From assembly GCA_002733945.2 (NCBI GenBank), contig NVXO02000006.1:11527-19159 (forward strand): a stretch of 7,633 nucleotides of DNA, given 5' to 3'. Of this stretch, positions 1 through 6,239 are shown piece after piece. The translations under genes were made by a program, and so were the position numbers. Position 1 is the first letter of the stretch. Every line of letters begins with the position of its first letter. The notes beneath the pieces are model-generated. The model was not told where the DNA came from, made no database searches, and saw only the letters and a list, made by a program, of their open reading frames with translations. This stretch comes from Sulfurimonas sp. GTDB taxonomy: Bacteria > Campylobacterota > Campylobacteria > Campylobacterales > Sulfurimonadaceae.

Positions 1-704
1 TTTGCTATGCCTAAACCTACACGAAAATTTCTACTCATTGGCGAAGAGGCTGTTAAAAACAGATCTCCTGCTCCTCCAAGACCGATAAAAGTATCTGCTT
101 TTGCACCATAGTAAAGTCCAAAACGCTGCATTTCAACTAAACCACGAGATATAAGTGCTGCTGCTGCGTTTTTACCAAGTCCTAAACCCTCACATATTCC
201 AGCTGCTATTGCGATAACATTTTTATATGCACCCGAAACTTCGGCTCCTACTACATCCGTTGATGTGTATGCTTTTATAAAAGAAGGAAACAGTTGGGCA
301 AAAGAGGATGAAAGCGCTTCATTTTTTGCATTGATAACTAGGGCTGTTGGCAGAGATGCCATCACTTCTATAGCAAAAGAAGGACCCGAGAGAAAGGCTA
401 TATTCTCATCGGGAACGTACTGTGAATAAATCTCATTTAAGAACTTACCGCTTGTAGCTTCTATACCCTTAGCTGCAACAAGAATTTTTTGTCCTTTAAA
501 GACAAAGTTTTCTTTTAACCATAAGGCTATTTCTTGTGCAGGAACAGTGATAATAATATATTCGCATTTTAGTAACTCTTCTAAAGAAACAAAGTTTTCT
601 AACTCTCTAACTGTTCTTGAAGTGATAAGAACATCATTTTTTTCACCTAAGGCAAATGCTAAGGCACTTCCCCATTTTCCAGCTCCAATTACACCAACTT
701 TCAT
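1..704 (-). CDS. gpsA: Glycerol-3-phosphate dehydrogenase [NAD(P)+], 3' end missing
   Basis: Cytoplasmic enzyme that reduces dihydroxyacetone phosphate to sn-glycerol 3-phosphate, the backbone precursor of membrane phospholipids. My translation from the ATG at 704 gives 234 complete codons before the window edge, so roughly the last quarter of the protein is absent. The N-terminal Rossmann motif GAGKWG (residues 7-12) binds NAD(P). Further family blocks are AAKGIE (77-82), LSGPSFAIE (105-113), GAYKNVIAIAAG (158-169, with the conserved lysine K161), ALISRGL (183-189) and a GLGGAGD...SRN stretch (208-226) typical of the C-terminal substrate domain. The start is well supported: a GGAG ribosome binding site lies 9 nt upstream, inside the end of the preceding gene, and the ATG overlaps that gene's TGA as ATGA, which points to translational coupling. 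It is the last visible gene of the gatB operon. Identity is very secure. Confidence 0.97.
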   Translation of the reverse strand, partial: MKVGVIGAGKWGSALAFALGEKNDVLITSRTVRELENFVSLEELLKCEYIIITVPAQEIALWLKENFVFKGQKILVAAKGIEATSGKFLNEIYSQYVPDENIAFLSGPSFAIEVMASLPTALVINAKNEALSSSFAQLFPSFIKAYTSTDVVGAEVSGAYKNVIAIAAGICEGLGLGKNAAAALISRGLVEMQRFGLYYGAKADTFIGLGGAGDLFLTASSPMSRNFRVGLGIA

Positions 705-1396
705 ACTCTATCACTCCCTATAAGCTCTTTAAAATATTCTATATCTTTCTCATAACCAATAACAACTAAAACATCTCCACATTTAAGGACATGATGTTTT
801 ACTTTAGAGGAATAAATAAATTCACTTTTCATATCTTTATCCATAATCGAGAGTACTATAATACCTTTATACATACTCCAGTCTATATCTAGCAACTCTT
901 TATCTTTAAGTGTTGTTCTCTCACTTATCTTAATTTGTGCAATTTTTAAATCATTTTCCTCAAATAAAATACTCTGTAGCACCTTACTTGAGATTGGAAG
1001 CTCTAAAATACTTGCTATGATGTCTGCAGCTGTCTCAACAATGGGAATAACCTTATTTGCCCCAGCCATTGTAAGCTTGTTCGCATTTTCTTGATTTGAG
1101 GCGATAGCAACAATTAACAAGTCTTTAAAGTAAGCTCTTAATGATATAGTTAAAAATACATTTTGTGCATCATCTTCTAAAACACAAAAAGCGATAGAGT
1201 CTGATATCTTTACAGTCTTCTCTATACTACTCCAGTCATCACTTAAATCAAAATACTCTACTTCATTTATCTCATCACTTACACTACTTTCATCTTGAGA
1301 ATAGAGTCTAGTTCTTTCATACTTCTCTTTAATATTTTGTACTATTTCAAGACCATACTTGTTATATCCAAAAATCAAAGCTGTTGTTTTATGCAT
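701..1396 (-). CDS. Freestanding RCK (TrkA-N/TrkA-C) regulatory protein
   Basis: A soluble 231-residue protein with no membrane segment. Residues about 4-125 form an RCK-N/TrkA-N Rossmann-like domain, and residues about 145-228 form a TrkA-C domain ending in a GDVLVVIGY strand typical of that fold. Such proteins form gating rings of K+ channels or the peripheral subunit of Trk/Ktr transporters and bind nucleotides or ions. The glycine motif is G10-Y-N-K-Y-G15, so the middle glycine of GxGxxG is asparagine and nucleotide binding may be altered. It aligns by eye with the RCK part of the adjoining channel, for example LEDDAQNVFLTISLR here against LREDDVENVYTALTVR there. The ATG lies inside the channel gene (8-nt overlap, GATGCATAA) behind an AAAGGT ribosome binding site. 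It could be a TrkA subunit for an unlinked transporter, but the overlap and similarity favour partnership with the channel. The domain call is secure; the partner is inferred. Confidence 0.9.
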   Translation of the reverse strand: MHKTTALIFGYNKYGLEIVQNIKEKYERTRLYSQDESSVSDEINEVEYFDLSDDWSSIEKTVKISDSIAFCVLEDDAQNVFLTISLRAYFKDLLIVAIASNQENANKLTMAGANKVIPIVETAADIIASILELPISSKVLQSILFEENDLKIAQIKISERTTLKDKELLDIDWSMYKGIIVLSIMDKDMKSEFIYSSKVKHHVLKCGDVLVVIGYEKDIEYFKELIGSDRV

Positions 1397-2951
1397 CGCT
1401 TACCTTTGTATGTAAATGACGTTCAAACTCTCCAATAAAGACTTGATAACCTATTGCGATAATATAATCACCCACTTCAATAGCTGTATCTTTATCAGGA
1501 TTAAATAAAAACTTATCAGTATCATTTTGATAAATACCTAAAATAATAACTCTATATGCACTATTACCAAGTTCACCAATAGTTTTAAAGTTTTCTCTGA
1601 CTCTTGTAGTTACTGTTAACTCGTCAATTTTGACATTGCCATTAGCACTTCGCATTGCATGAACTACTTCAAACGCAACCGGTTTGCCTATAAACTCTTT
1701 TGTTATCATTGCAACGAGTTCTTGGGGATATACAAGATGGTTTATACCCGCAAACTCTAACTTTTTACGGTTAGAATCATTCATAAGGAGTGAAAGAATA
1801 AAAACATCTTTATCAAATGAGCGTACCGTTAAGGCAGTATACACATTTTCAACATCATCTTCTCTAAGACATAAGACTGCTTTTACCTGCTTTTTTATAT
1901 CTATACCAAGGTTTTCATAACTTAAAATCTTTCCTGGGCTATAATGAAGTGCTGTTAAACCATCTTTTTTAGCATTATTCACTCTACTTATGTCCTCATC
2001 CAAAACAATGATATTATGAGATGAAGATGCAAGTTTTATGCATAACTCTTTAGCAACATTCTCATATCCGCATACAAGATAAAATTCTTTGAGTTTAGAG
2101 AGGTTTTCTATAGTTTTGATTTCTCTTATCTCGTCTAACCTATCTGTTAAGGCTGACACCACTAGGGATGTGGTAAAAGCCAAAACTGCGATACCCGCTA
2201 TGATAACTATCATCGCTACAAAACGCCCTGCGTCAGTTGCGGGTGTCACATCACCATAACCAACTGTTGAAATAGTGACTATTGACCAGTAAAGAGCATC
2301 AAAGAGGGTATTTATAGGGGATGCTTCATTGTTGGCTTCCATTACATAAATAAGTACACAAGAGACAAAAATAACGATAGAGGAAAATAGCGCAAGAGTA
2401 ATAAACTCAAACTTTTTAGTTGCTAAAACTCCTGCGAGCATTTGAAAACTTTTAGCATAACGAAAAAGTTTAAAAACACGAAAAAGGATAAAAATACGCA
2501 GTAGTCTTAACTCATGGAAGAATGGTAAAATAGCAAGTAAATCAATGATAGCTTGCACTGAGAGCATATAGCCAATTTTGACTCGAGAAATAGTTAAAAA
2601 TGCTTTCCCTAAACTCACATTTTTACCTAAGAATGAGTCATGCTCAGCACATTTTACTATGATTTCACTTACGCTACTACTTATCCATAAACGCAGTATA
2701 TACTCTATAAAAAATATAAAAGAAATTATATAAGTACTAAAAAAAAGAAGGTAGTCGTTTATAGGGGATTTTACTTCACGTATTAAGACTGTCACACTTA
2801 TAAAAATAAGTGTCATCATCAAAATATCTACATATTTTTTATATCTATATTTATCATTTTCTAATAAGTTATAAAAAAAATGTTTGTTTGCCTGATAGTG
2901 CTTAGAAGTTTGCAATGCATAACTAGCATTGACTATCAGACGTTGTATCAT
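1389..2951 (-). CDS. Voltage-sensor-type potassium channel with C-terminal RCK/TrkA-C module
   Basis: Predicted inner-membrane K+ channel, 520 residues. Six membrane segments are visible: S1 about 40-58, S2 67-90, S3 128-145, S4 149-167, S5 182-203 and S6 242-268. The pore helix lies at 213-228 and the selectivity filter TVGYGD at 229-234. S4 carries a ladder of basic residues (R149, R152, R158, K161, R164, K167), S2 has acidic E83, and S3 has the D-x-L-x-x-x-L-P pattern around D137, all typical of Kv-like voltage sensors. The cytoplasmic part has an RCK-N domain (about 288-420), whose glycine motif is degenerate (G295-Y-E-N-V-A300), and a TrkA-C domain (about 435-515). The ATG lies 6 nt after the gatB stop, with an AGGA ribosome binding site inside gatB. 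Its 3' end overlaps the next gene by 8 nt. The K+ selectivity call rests on TVGYGD. Whether voltage, ligand or both gate it cannot be read from sequence. HpKchA of Helicobacter pylori is a recalled relative of similar type. Confidence 0.93.
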   Translation of the reverse strand: MIQRLIVNASYALQTSKHYQANKHFFYNLLENDKYRYKKYVDILMMTLIFISVTVLIREVKSPINDYLLFFSTYIISFIFFIEYILRLWISSSVSEIIVKCAEHDSFLGKNVSLGKAFLTISRVKIGYMLSVQAIIDLLAILPFFHELRLLRIFILFRVFKLFRYAKSFQMLAGVLATKKFEFITLALFSSIVIFVSCVLIYVMEANNEASPINTLFDALYWSIVTISTVGYGDVTPATDAGRFVAMIVIIAGIAVLAFTTSLVVSALTDRLDEIREIKTIENLSKLKEFYLVCGYENVAKELCIKLASSSHNIIVLDEDISRVNNAKKDGLTALHYSPGKILSYENLGIDIKKQVKAVLCLREDDVENVYTALTVRSFDKDVFILSLLMNDSNRKKLEFAGINHLVYPQELVAMITKEFIGKPVAFEVVHAMRSANGNVKIDELTVTTRVRENFKTIGELGNSAYRVIILGIYQNDTDKFLFNPDKDTAIEVGDYIIAIGYQVFIGEFERHLHTKVSDA

Positions 2952-2957
2952 GGATAC

Positions 2958-4382
2958 TTATCCTAGTTTAGCTTTTAGGATTTCATTTACAGCTTGAGGG
3001 TTTGCGCTTCCCTTACTCGCTTTCATAACTTGACCTACAAAGAAACCAAAAAGTTTATCTTTTCCACCTTTGAGTTGTTCTACTTTTTCAGGGTTTGCAG
3101 CGATGATCTCATCACATATACTCTCAATAGCACCCATATCAGTCACTTGTTTGAGACCTAAAGTATCAATAGCAGTATCAACATCAGAATCATTTTCCAT
3201 CAAATAATCAAGAACTTCTTTAGCGGCTTTTCCACTTACGCTCTGATCTTCTATGCGTTTAACTAAAGTTCCAAGTTTCTTCGAGTTTACAGGAGTGTTT
3301 GTAATGTTTACATCACCTTTTAAACGAGCGAGAAGTTCAACAGTTAACCAAGTAGTAGCATTCTTAGCACTTATACCTTCTGCCATCATCTCTTCAAAAA
3401 ACTGTGCCATTTCAACATTTGAGGTGATAACTCCCGCATTGTATGCATTGAGTCCAAACTCATTTACAAACCTATCGCGTTTAGCATCTGGAAGTTCAGG
3501 GATTTGGCTATATATCTGCATCATCTCATCTGTAACTACAGCTTTTAGTAAATCTGGTTCAGGGAAGTAACGGTAATCTGCCGCTTCTTCTTTTCCACGC
3601 ATAGAACGCGTTTCTATTTTTACTTGGTCAAAAAGACGAGTCTCTTGCCTGATCTCTGTATCGTAAACACCATCTTCCCAAGCTTCACTCTGACGACGCA
3701 CTTCAACTTCAATAGCTTTTTCTATGAACTTAAAACTATTAATGTTCTTCACTTCAACACGAGTATAAAGTTTTTCATCACCTTTAGGACGAATAGAAAC
3801 ATTTACATCTACACGGAAACTCCCCTCTTGCATATTTGCATCACCTATATCTAAGTAACGAATAATAGAGTGAAGCTTTTTAAGATAAAGAATAGCCTCA
3901 TCAGCACTTCTCATGTCAGGCTGAGTAACAATCTCTAAAAGAGGTGTTCCTGCACGATTTAAGTCCACTTTTGAGAGATCACCCTCATGAATATTTTTTC
4001 CTGCATCTGCTTCAATATGAGCAAATCCAACACGGATAGTCTTTTTCGTACCATCTTCTAAATCTATGTCTAAACTACCATTTTGTATAACGGGAGTATA
4101 AAACTGAGTAATCTGATAGGCTGTTGGACTATCTGGATAAAAATATGACTTTCTATCAAAGTAAGAAGTTCTGTTTATAGTCGCACCAAGTGCCGTTCCT
4201 AGCATAACTGCTTTTTGTAGTACTTCTTTATTTAAGACAGGCAGAGCACCTGGAAGTGCCAAACATGTTGGACAAGTATTTGTATTTTGTTTATGATTAA
4301 AACTTGTTGCACATGAGCAAAAAAGTTTTGTTTTAGTGTTTAACTGTACGTGGACTTCAAGTCCAATAACTACTTCAAACAT
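2958..4382 (-). CDS. gatB: Aspartyl/glutamyl-tRNA(Asn/Gln) amidotransferase subunit B
   Basis: GatB is the kinase/transamidase subunit of the cytoplasmic GatCAB complex. It phosphorylates Glu-tRNA(Gln) or Asp-tRNA(Asn) and amidates it with ammonia channelled from GatA, which is essential where GlnRS or AsnRS is absent or incomplete. At 474 residues it is full length. The N-terminal signature GLEVHVQL (7-14) is followed by four cysteines, C22, C24, C37 and C40 (CxC...CPTC), the zinc-binding set found in many but not all GatB proteins. [15 protein letters not shown] (86-100) and the GTPLLEIV block (around 145-152) are family hallmarks. The C-terminal YqeY-like tRNA-binding tail starts near 325. 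An AAGGA ribosome binding site lies 6 nt before the ATG. gatA and gatC are not in the window. It heads the operon that continues into the K+ channel, RCK protein and gpsA. Confidence 0.98.
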   Translation of the reverse strand: MFEVVIGLEVHVQLNTKTKLFCSCATSFNHKQNTNTCPTCLALPGALPVLNKEVLQKAVMLGTALGATINRTSYFDRKSYFYPDSPTAYQITQFYTPVIQNGSLDIDLEDGTKKTIRVGFAHIEADAGKNIHEGDLSKVDLNRAGTPLLEIVTQPDMRSADEAILYLKKLHSIIRYLDIGDANMQEGSFRVDVNVSIRPKGDEKLYTRVEVKNINSFKFIEKAIEVEVRRQSEAWEDGVYDTEIRQETRLFDQVKIETRSMRGKEEAADYRYFPEPDLLKAVVTDEMMQIYSQIPELPDAKRDRFVNEFGLNAYNAGVITSNVEMAQFFEEMMAEGISAKNATTWLTVELLARLKGDVNITNTPVNSKKLGTLVKRIEDQSVSGKAAKEVLDYLMENDSDVDTAIDTLGLKQVTDMGAIESICDEIIAANPEKVEQLKGGKDKLFGFFVGQVMKASKGSANPQAVNEILKAKLG

Positions 4383-4415
4383 AGAGTTCCTTAAATATAT
4401 TATTATTGATTTTCT

Positions 4416-4421
4416 ATTTTA
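4416..4421 (-). promoter_or_regulatory. gatB: Probable -10 box of the gatB operon promoter
   Basis: On the minus strand this reads TAAAAT within GATAAAATAG, about 35 nt before the gatB ATG. It is preceded by T-rich DNA that includes a run of eight T (minus strand of 4447-4454), the pattern usual for housekeeping sigma factor promoters in Campylobacterota, which often lack a clear -35 box. The predicted leader is about 25 nt. Other AT-rich hexamers nearby could serve instead. Confidence 0.4.
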
Positions 4422-4470
4422 TCTAATTAAAGCTTTTAAAGCTCATAAAAAAAACAATTTTTAATTTCTA

Positions 4471-4487
4471 TATAATTTGAGTATAAT
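4471..4487 (+). promoter_or_regulatory. Tandem TATAAT boxes on the plus strand
   Basis: Two exact TATAAT hexamers, at 4471-4476 and 4482-4487, lie 11 nt apart on the plus strand, preceded by AT-rich DNA. Either would start a transcript at about 4484-4495 running into the spacer hairpin and then antisense to the end of the small membrane-protein gene. No plus-strand protein gene follows, so they either serve a small RNA or are chance hits in AT-rich DNA. Confidence 0.4.
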
Positions 4488-4493
4488 CAGATA

Positions 4494-4567
4494 CGATAAA
4501 TATTGAAAAAGCCTACCTTGTTGTGAATCAAGCTCGGAAAGTCATGGATCTTAACTATGAGTTTTAG
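4494..4567 (+). ncRNA. Possible small structured RNA, SRP-RNA-like hairpin (tentative)
   Basis: Downstream of the TATAAT boxes, 4520-4529 (GTTGTGAATC) can pair imperfectly with 4547-4555 (GATCTTAAC), with one mismatch, one bulge and G-U pairs. The pairing encloses a 17-nt loop centred on CGGAA at 4535-4539. The order CTTGTTGTGAATCA, then CGGAA, recalls the domain IV tip of bacterial SRP RNA (consensus GTCAGG...CCGGAAGG...AGCAG). The AGCAG side and the pairing that closes the tetraloop are not preserved. It could be a diverged or decayed SRP RNA, an unrelated small RNA, or the 3' structure of the minus-strand atpB transcript, since the hairpin is followed on that strand by TTTTT (complement of 4506-4510). 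The boundaries are guesses. Confidence 0.25.
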
Positions 4568-4814
4568 TAATTAGTTCTTCTAGTAGTTTTGTTTGCTTCT
4601 TTGCTTCTTTAAGTCGTTCTTTATTGACATTAAAAGCATCAAGCAATAAGATAAGGAAGAGTGATATTAAGATATAAATAATTGTAGAAAAGATTGAAAG
4701 AGGAATTCCCAAAAATATTGAGAATTTAAAAGTAAAAAAAGCACCTATGAGCACTATAGCCCATGATGCTCCTTGCAAAAAACCTATGATACGATCATAA
4801 ATATCTTTTTGCAT
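4551..4814 (-). CDS. Small two-TM membrane protein downstream of atpB, function unknown
   Basis: I do not recognise a named family. The 87-residue product has a short N-terminal stretch, two strongly hydrophobic segments (about 13-35 and 38-60) joined by a short turn with a proline (GIPLS), and a charged, probably helical tail (61-87) rich in lysine and glutamate. A hairpin in the membrane with both ends in the cytoplasm is the likely topology. The ATG lies 12 nt after the atpB stop with only a weak ribosome binding site (AGG about 10 nt upstream), so translation probably depends on atpB. From memory, Campylobacter species have a small integral membrane protein gene in the same place. Linkage suggests a role around F0 assembly or stability, similar in size and layout to AtpI/AtpQ-type accessory proteins, but no sequence motif proves this. 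Confidence 0.8.
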   Translation of the reverse strand: MQKDIYDRIIGFLQGASWAIVLIGAFFTFKFSIFLGIPLSIFSTIIYILISLFLILLLDAFNVNKERLKEAKKQTKLLEELITKTHS

Positions 4815-4826
4815 CTGTTTAAAAGC

Positions 4827-5528
4827 CTAGTGCTCTTCGACAGTTACGGCACCACCAAGGTAAACATACGTAAGCATCATGAAGATGAATGCTTGTAAGA
4901 GTGCCATAAATGTTAATAGTGCAAATGGAATCATTGGTAAAATCCATGGAGCTAGCATAAGGATTACCATTAAGAACATATCATCACCTTTTACATTTCC
5001 AAAAAGACGGAAAGAAAGAGACACTAAACGTGAGAAGTGAGATACGATTTCAATTGGAAACATTAACCAATATAACCACCATACTGGACCTAAAAAGTGT
5101 TTGAAATACTTCACAACACCTTGACGACGGATACCTTCGAAGTTGTAGTAAACAAATACAACAAGTGCTAAAGTTAAAGGCATTTCAAGAAATGCAGTTG
5201 GTGCTTCAAAACCTGGAATAACACCGATTAAGTTAGCGATACCAACAAAAAGACCAATAGTTGCAACAAGTGGAAGGTAACGACGAGCAGCTTCTCTACC
5301 CATTACATCCGTTCCCATCTGTAAAACACCACCGATATATGCTTCCATAAGGTTTTGTGTACCCTTAGGAACTAACTGTAAGTTACTCATAGCAAATCTA
5401 ACTACTAAAAGAGCTACACCTGCTGAAAGTAGCATGTGAACGATATAAATAACTGTTTTGTATAACTCTGGATCTGCATGATGCGATAATCCGAAGATTG
5501 CGGCTGTAAATGTAAACAATTCTGGCAT
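4827..5528 (-). CDS. atpB: F0F1 ATP synthase subunit a
   Basis: Subunit a of the membrane F0 sector forms the two proton half-channels beside the c-ring. The 233-residue length is normal for the shorter bacterial forms. The key block SLSFRLFGNVKGDDM (170-184) contains the essential arginine R174 (equivalent to E. coli R210) and the RLFGN signature. The C-terminal helix LQAFIFMMLTYVYL (211-224) contains Q212, equivalent to E. coli Q252, and the protein ends in EEH as in E. coli. About five to six hydrophobic helices are visible. The start is supported by GGAG 8 nt upstream and by a TATAAT box further up. The other F0F1 genes are not adjacent, which fits the scattered atp genes of Campylobacterota. 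The coupling ion is most likely H+, since no sodium signature can be judged from subunit a alone. Confidence 0.98.
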   Translation of the reverse strand: MPELFTFTAAIFGLSHHADPELYKTVIYIVHMLLSAGVALLVVRFAMSNLQLVPKGTQNLMEAYIGGVLQMGTDVMGREAARRYLPLVATIGLFVGIANLIGVIPGFEAPTAFLEMPLTLALVVFVYYNFEGIRRQGVVKYFKHFLGPVWWLYWLMFPIEIVSHFSRLVSLSFRLFGNVKGDDMFLMVILMLAPWILPMIPFALLTFMALLQAFIFMMLTYVYLGGAVTVEEH

Positions 5529-5560
5529 AGAAGAGCTCCCTGTCTTAAAATAATTACGAG

Positions 5561-5566
5561 ATTATA
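5561..5566 (-). promoter_or_regulatory. atpB: -10 box of the atpB promoter
   Basis: The minus strand reads GAC-TATAAT, an exact -10 hexamer about 33 nt before the atpB ATG, giving a leader of about 25 nt. No convincing -35 box is seen, as is common in this phylum. It shares the 111-nt divergent spacer with the plus-strand haem protein gene. Confidence 0.6.
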
Positions 5567-5596
5567 GTCAAACTTGCATTAAAATATTCTAAGTCT

Positions 5597-5605
5597 TGTT
5601 ATAAT
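5597..5605 (+). promoter_or_regulatory. Extended -10 promoter of the DUF3365 gene
   Basis: TGTTATAAT matches the extended -10 consensus TGnTATAAT exactly. It lies 34 nt before the ATG, so transcription should start near 5612 with a leader of about 28 nt containing the TAAGGAAG ribosome binding site (5625-5632), 7 nt before the start codon. A second AT-rich hexamer, TATAAA, at 5611-5616 is a weaker alternative. Confidence 0.65.
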
Positions 5606-5639
5606 TTCACTATAAATCAAACAATAAGGAAGTTTCATA

Positions 5640-6221
5640 ATGAATATTTTTAAAACATTAACATTAGTTACTTTAGGATCTAGCCTGCTTTTAGCAGTAT
5701 CTCCAAAGGAAGTTGACCACTTAGAGTCAATTGTAAAAATAGGAAATAAAAGTTCTACTCTACTAATAAAAACACTTGCTCAAAACATGCAAAAAAAGAT
5801 GAAATCGGGTGGAACTTTACATGCACTCGACTTTTGTTCTAATCAAGCTTATTCATTAACACAAGAAGTAAATCAAAAACTTAGGGGTGTGAGTGTTAAA
5901 CGTGTAAGTGTAAAGTATAGAAGTCCGGACAATATACCATCACAGAAGGAACGTGCTATCCTCGAGTCTCTGCAATCCTTAAAGAACTCAAATGTAATCC
6001 TTCCTAAGTATGTGATACAAAAGGTTGATACAAATACCTATAAGTACTATAAACCTTTAATTATAAATAAAAAGGCTTGTCTCAAATGTCATGGTGATAT
6101 TAAAAATGTTGCGCTTAAACACGAAATTGCCAATAGATATCCTCTTGACAGTGCAACTGGTTATAAAATGGGTGATTTACGTGGGGCGATTATTGTTACG
6201 ATAGAGAAGTCTATAAAATAA
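5640..6221 (+). CDS. Secreted monohaem c-type protein, DUF3365/Tll0287-like
   Basis: A 193-residue exported protein. Residues 1-20 form a Sec signal peptide (K5 followed by a hydrophobic core), probably cut near LLA19 or AVS21. The mature part has the Tll0287-like (DUF3365) layout: an N-terminal helical region with C66 in ALDFCSNQA, then a PAS-like core, one CLKCH haem c attachment motif (147-151), and the typical YPLDSATGYKMGDLRGAI block (167-184). Haem would be attached covalently in the periplasm by the cytochrome c maturation system. Family members are thought to be redox or gas-sensing haem proteins, often as sensory domains of kinases; here the domain stands alone with no output domain, so a small electron carrier or haem sensor is possible. 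It is the only plus-strand gene in the window, has its own promoter and ribosome binding site, and ends at a shared terminator with rny. The family call is fairly sure; the function is unknown. Confidence 0.9.
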   Translation: MNIFKTLTLVTLGSSLLLAVSPKEVDHLESIVKIGNKSSTLLIKTLAQNMQKKMKSGGTLHALDFCSNQAYSLTQEVNQKLRGVSVKRVSVKYRSPDNIPSQKERAILESLQSLKNSNVILPKYVIQKVDTNTYKYYKPLIINKKACLKCHGDIKNVALKHEIANRYPLDSATGYKMGDLRGAIIVTIEKSIK

Positions 6222-6239
6222 GCATAATGCTTATTTTAT
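6213..6239. terminator. Bidirectional hairpin terminator between the DUF3365 gene and rny
   Basis: A perfect 12-bp inverted repeat, ATAAAATAAGCA and TGCTTATTTTAT, is separated by TAA. On the plus strand the right arm and the following bases are T-rich (TTATTTTATTTT), and on the minus strand the other arm gives the matching U-rich tail, so it can stop transcripts from both convergent genes. The stem is AT-rich with only a GCA core, so strength is uncertain. Both stop codons (plus TAA at 6219-6221, minus TAA at 6236-6238) lie in its arms. Confidence 0.75.

Noticed and set aside
1684..1920. Plus-strand open frame of 78 codons inside the K+ channel gene
   Set aside because: It is antisense to a clear RCK-domain coding region, has no ribosome binding site or recognisable family, and is explained as a shadow frame.
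3253..3854. Two plus-strand open frames (3253-3570 and 3624-3854) inside gatB
   Set aside because: Both lie antisense to an intact, conserved gatB and show no protein family features or start signals.
4431..4443. Palindrome AGCTTTTAAAGCT upstream of gatB as an operator or terminator
   Set aside because: AT-rich short palindromes arise often here; there is no T run on the correct side for a terminator and no second copy to suggest an operator.
4447..4454. Run of eight A as a phase-variable tract
   Set aside because: Poly-A of this length is common in AT-rich intergenic DNA and it is not in a coding region; phase-variable tracts in this phylum are usually longer poly-G/C.
4544..4567. Seven-codon plus-strand leader-like frame (ATG GAT CTT ... 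TAG) in the spacer hairpin
   Set aside because: Too short, no downstream plus-strand gene to regulate, and the purine-rich GGAAAG lies too close to the ATG to be convincing.
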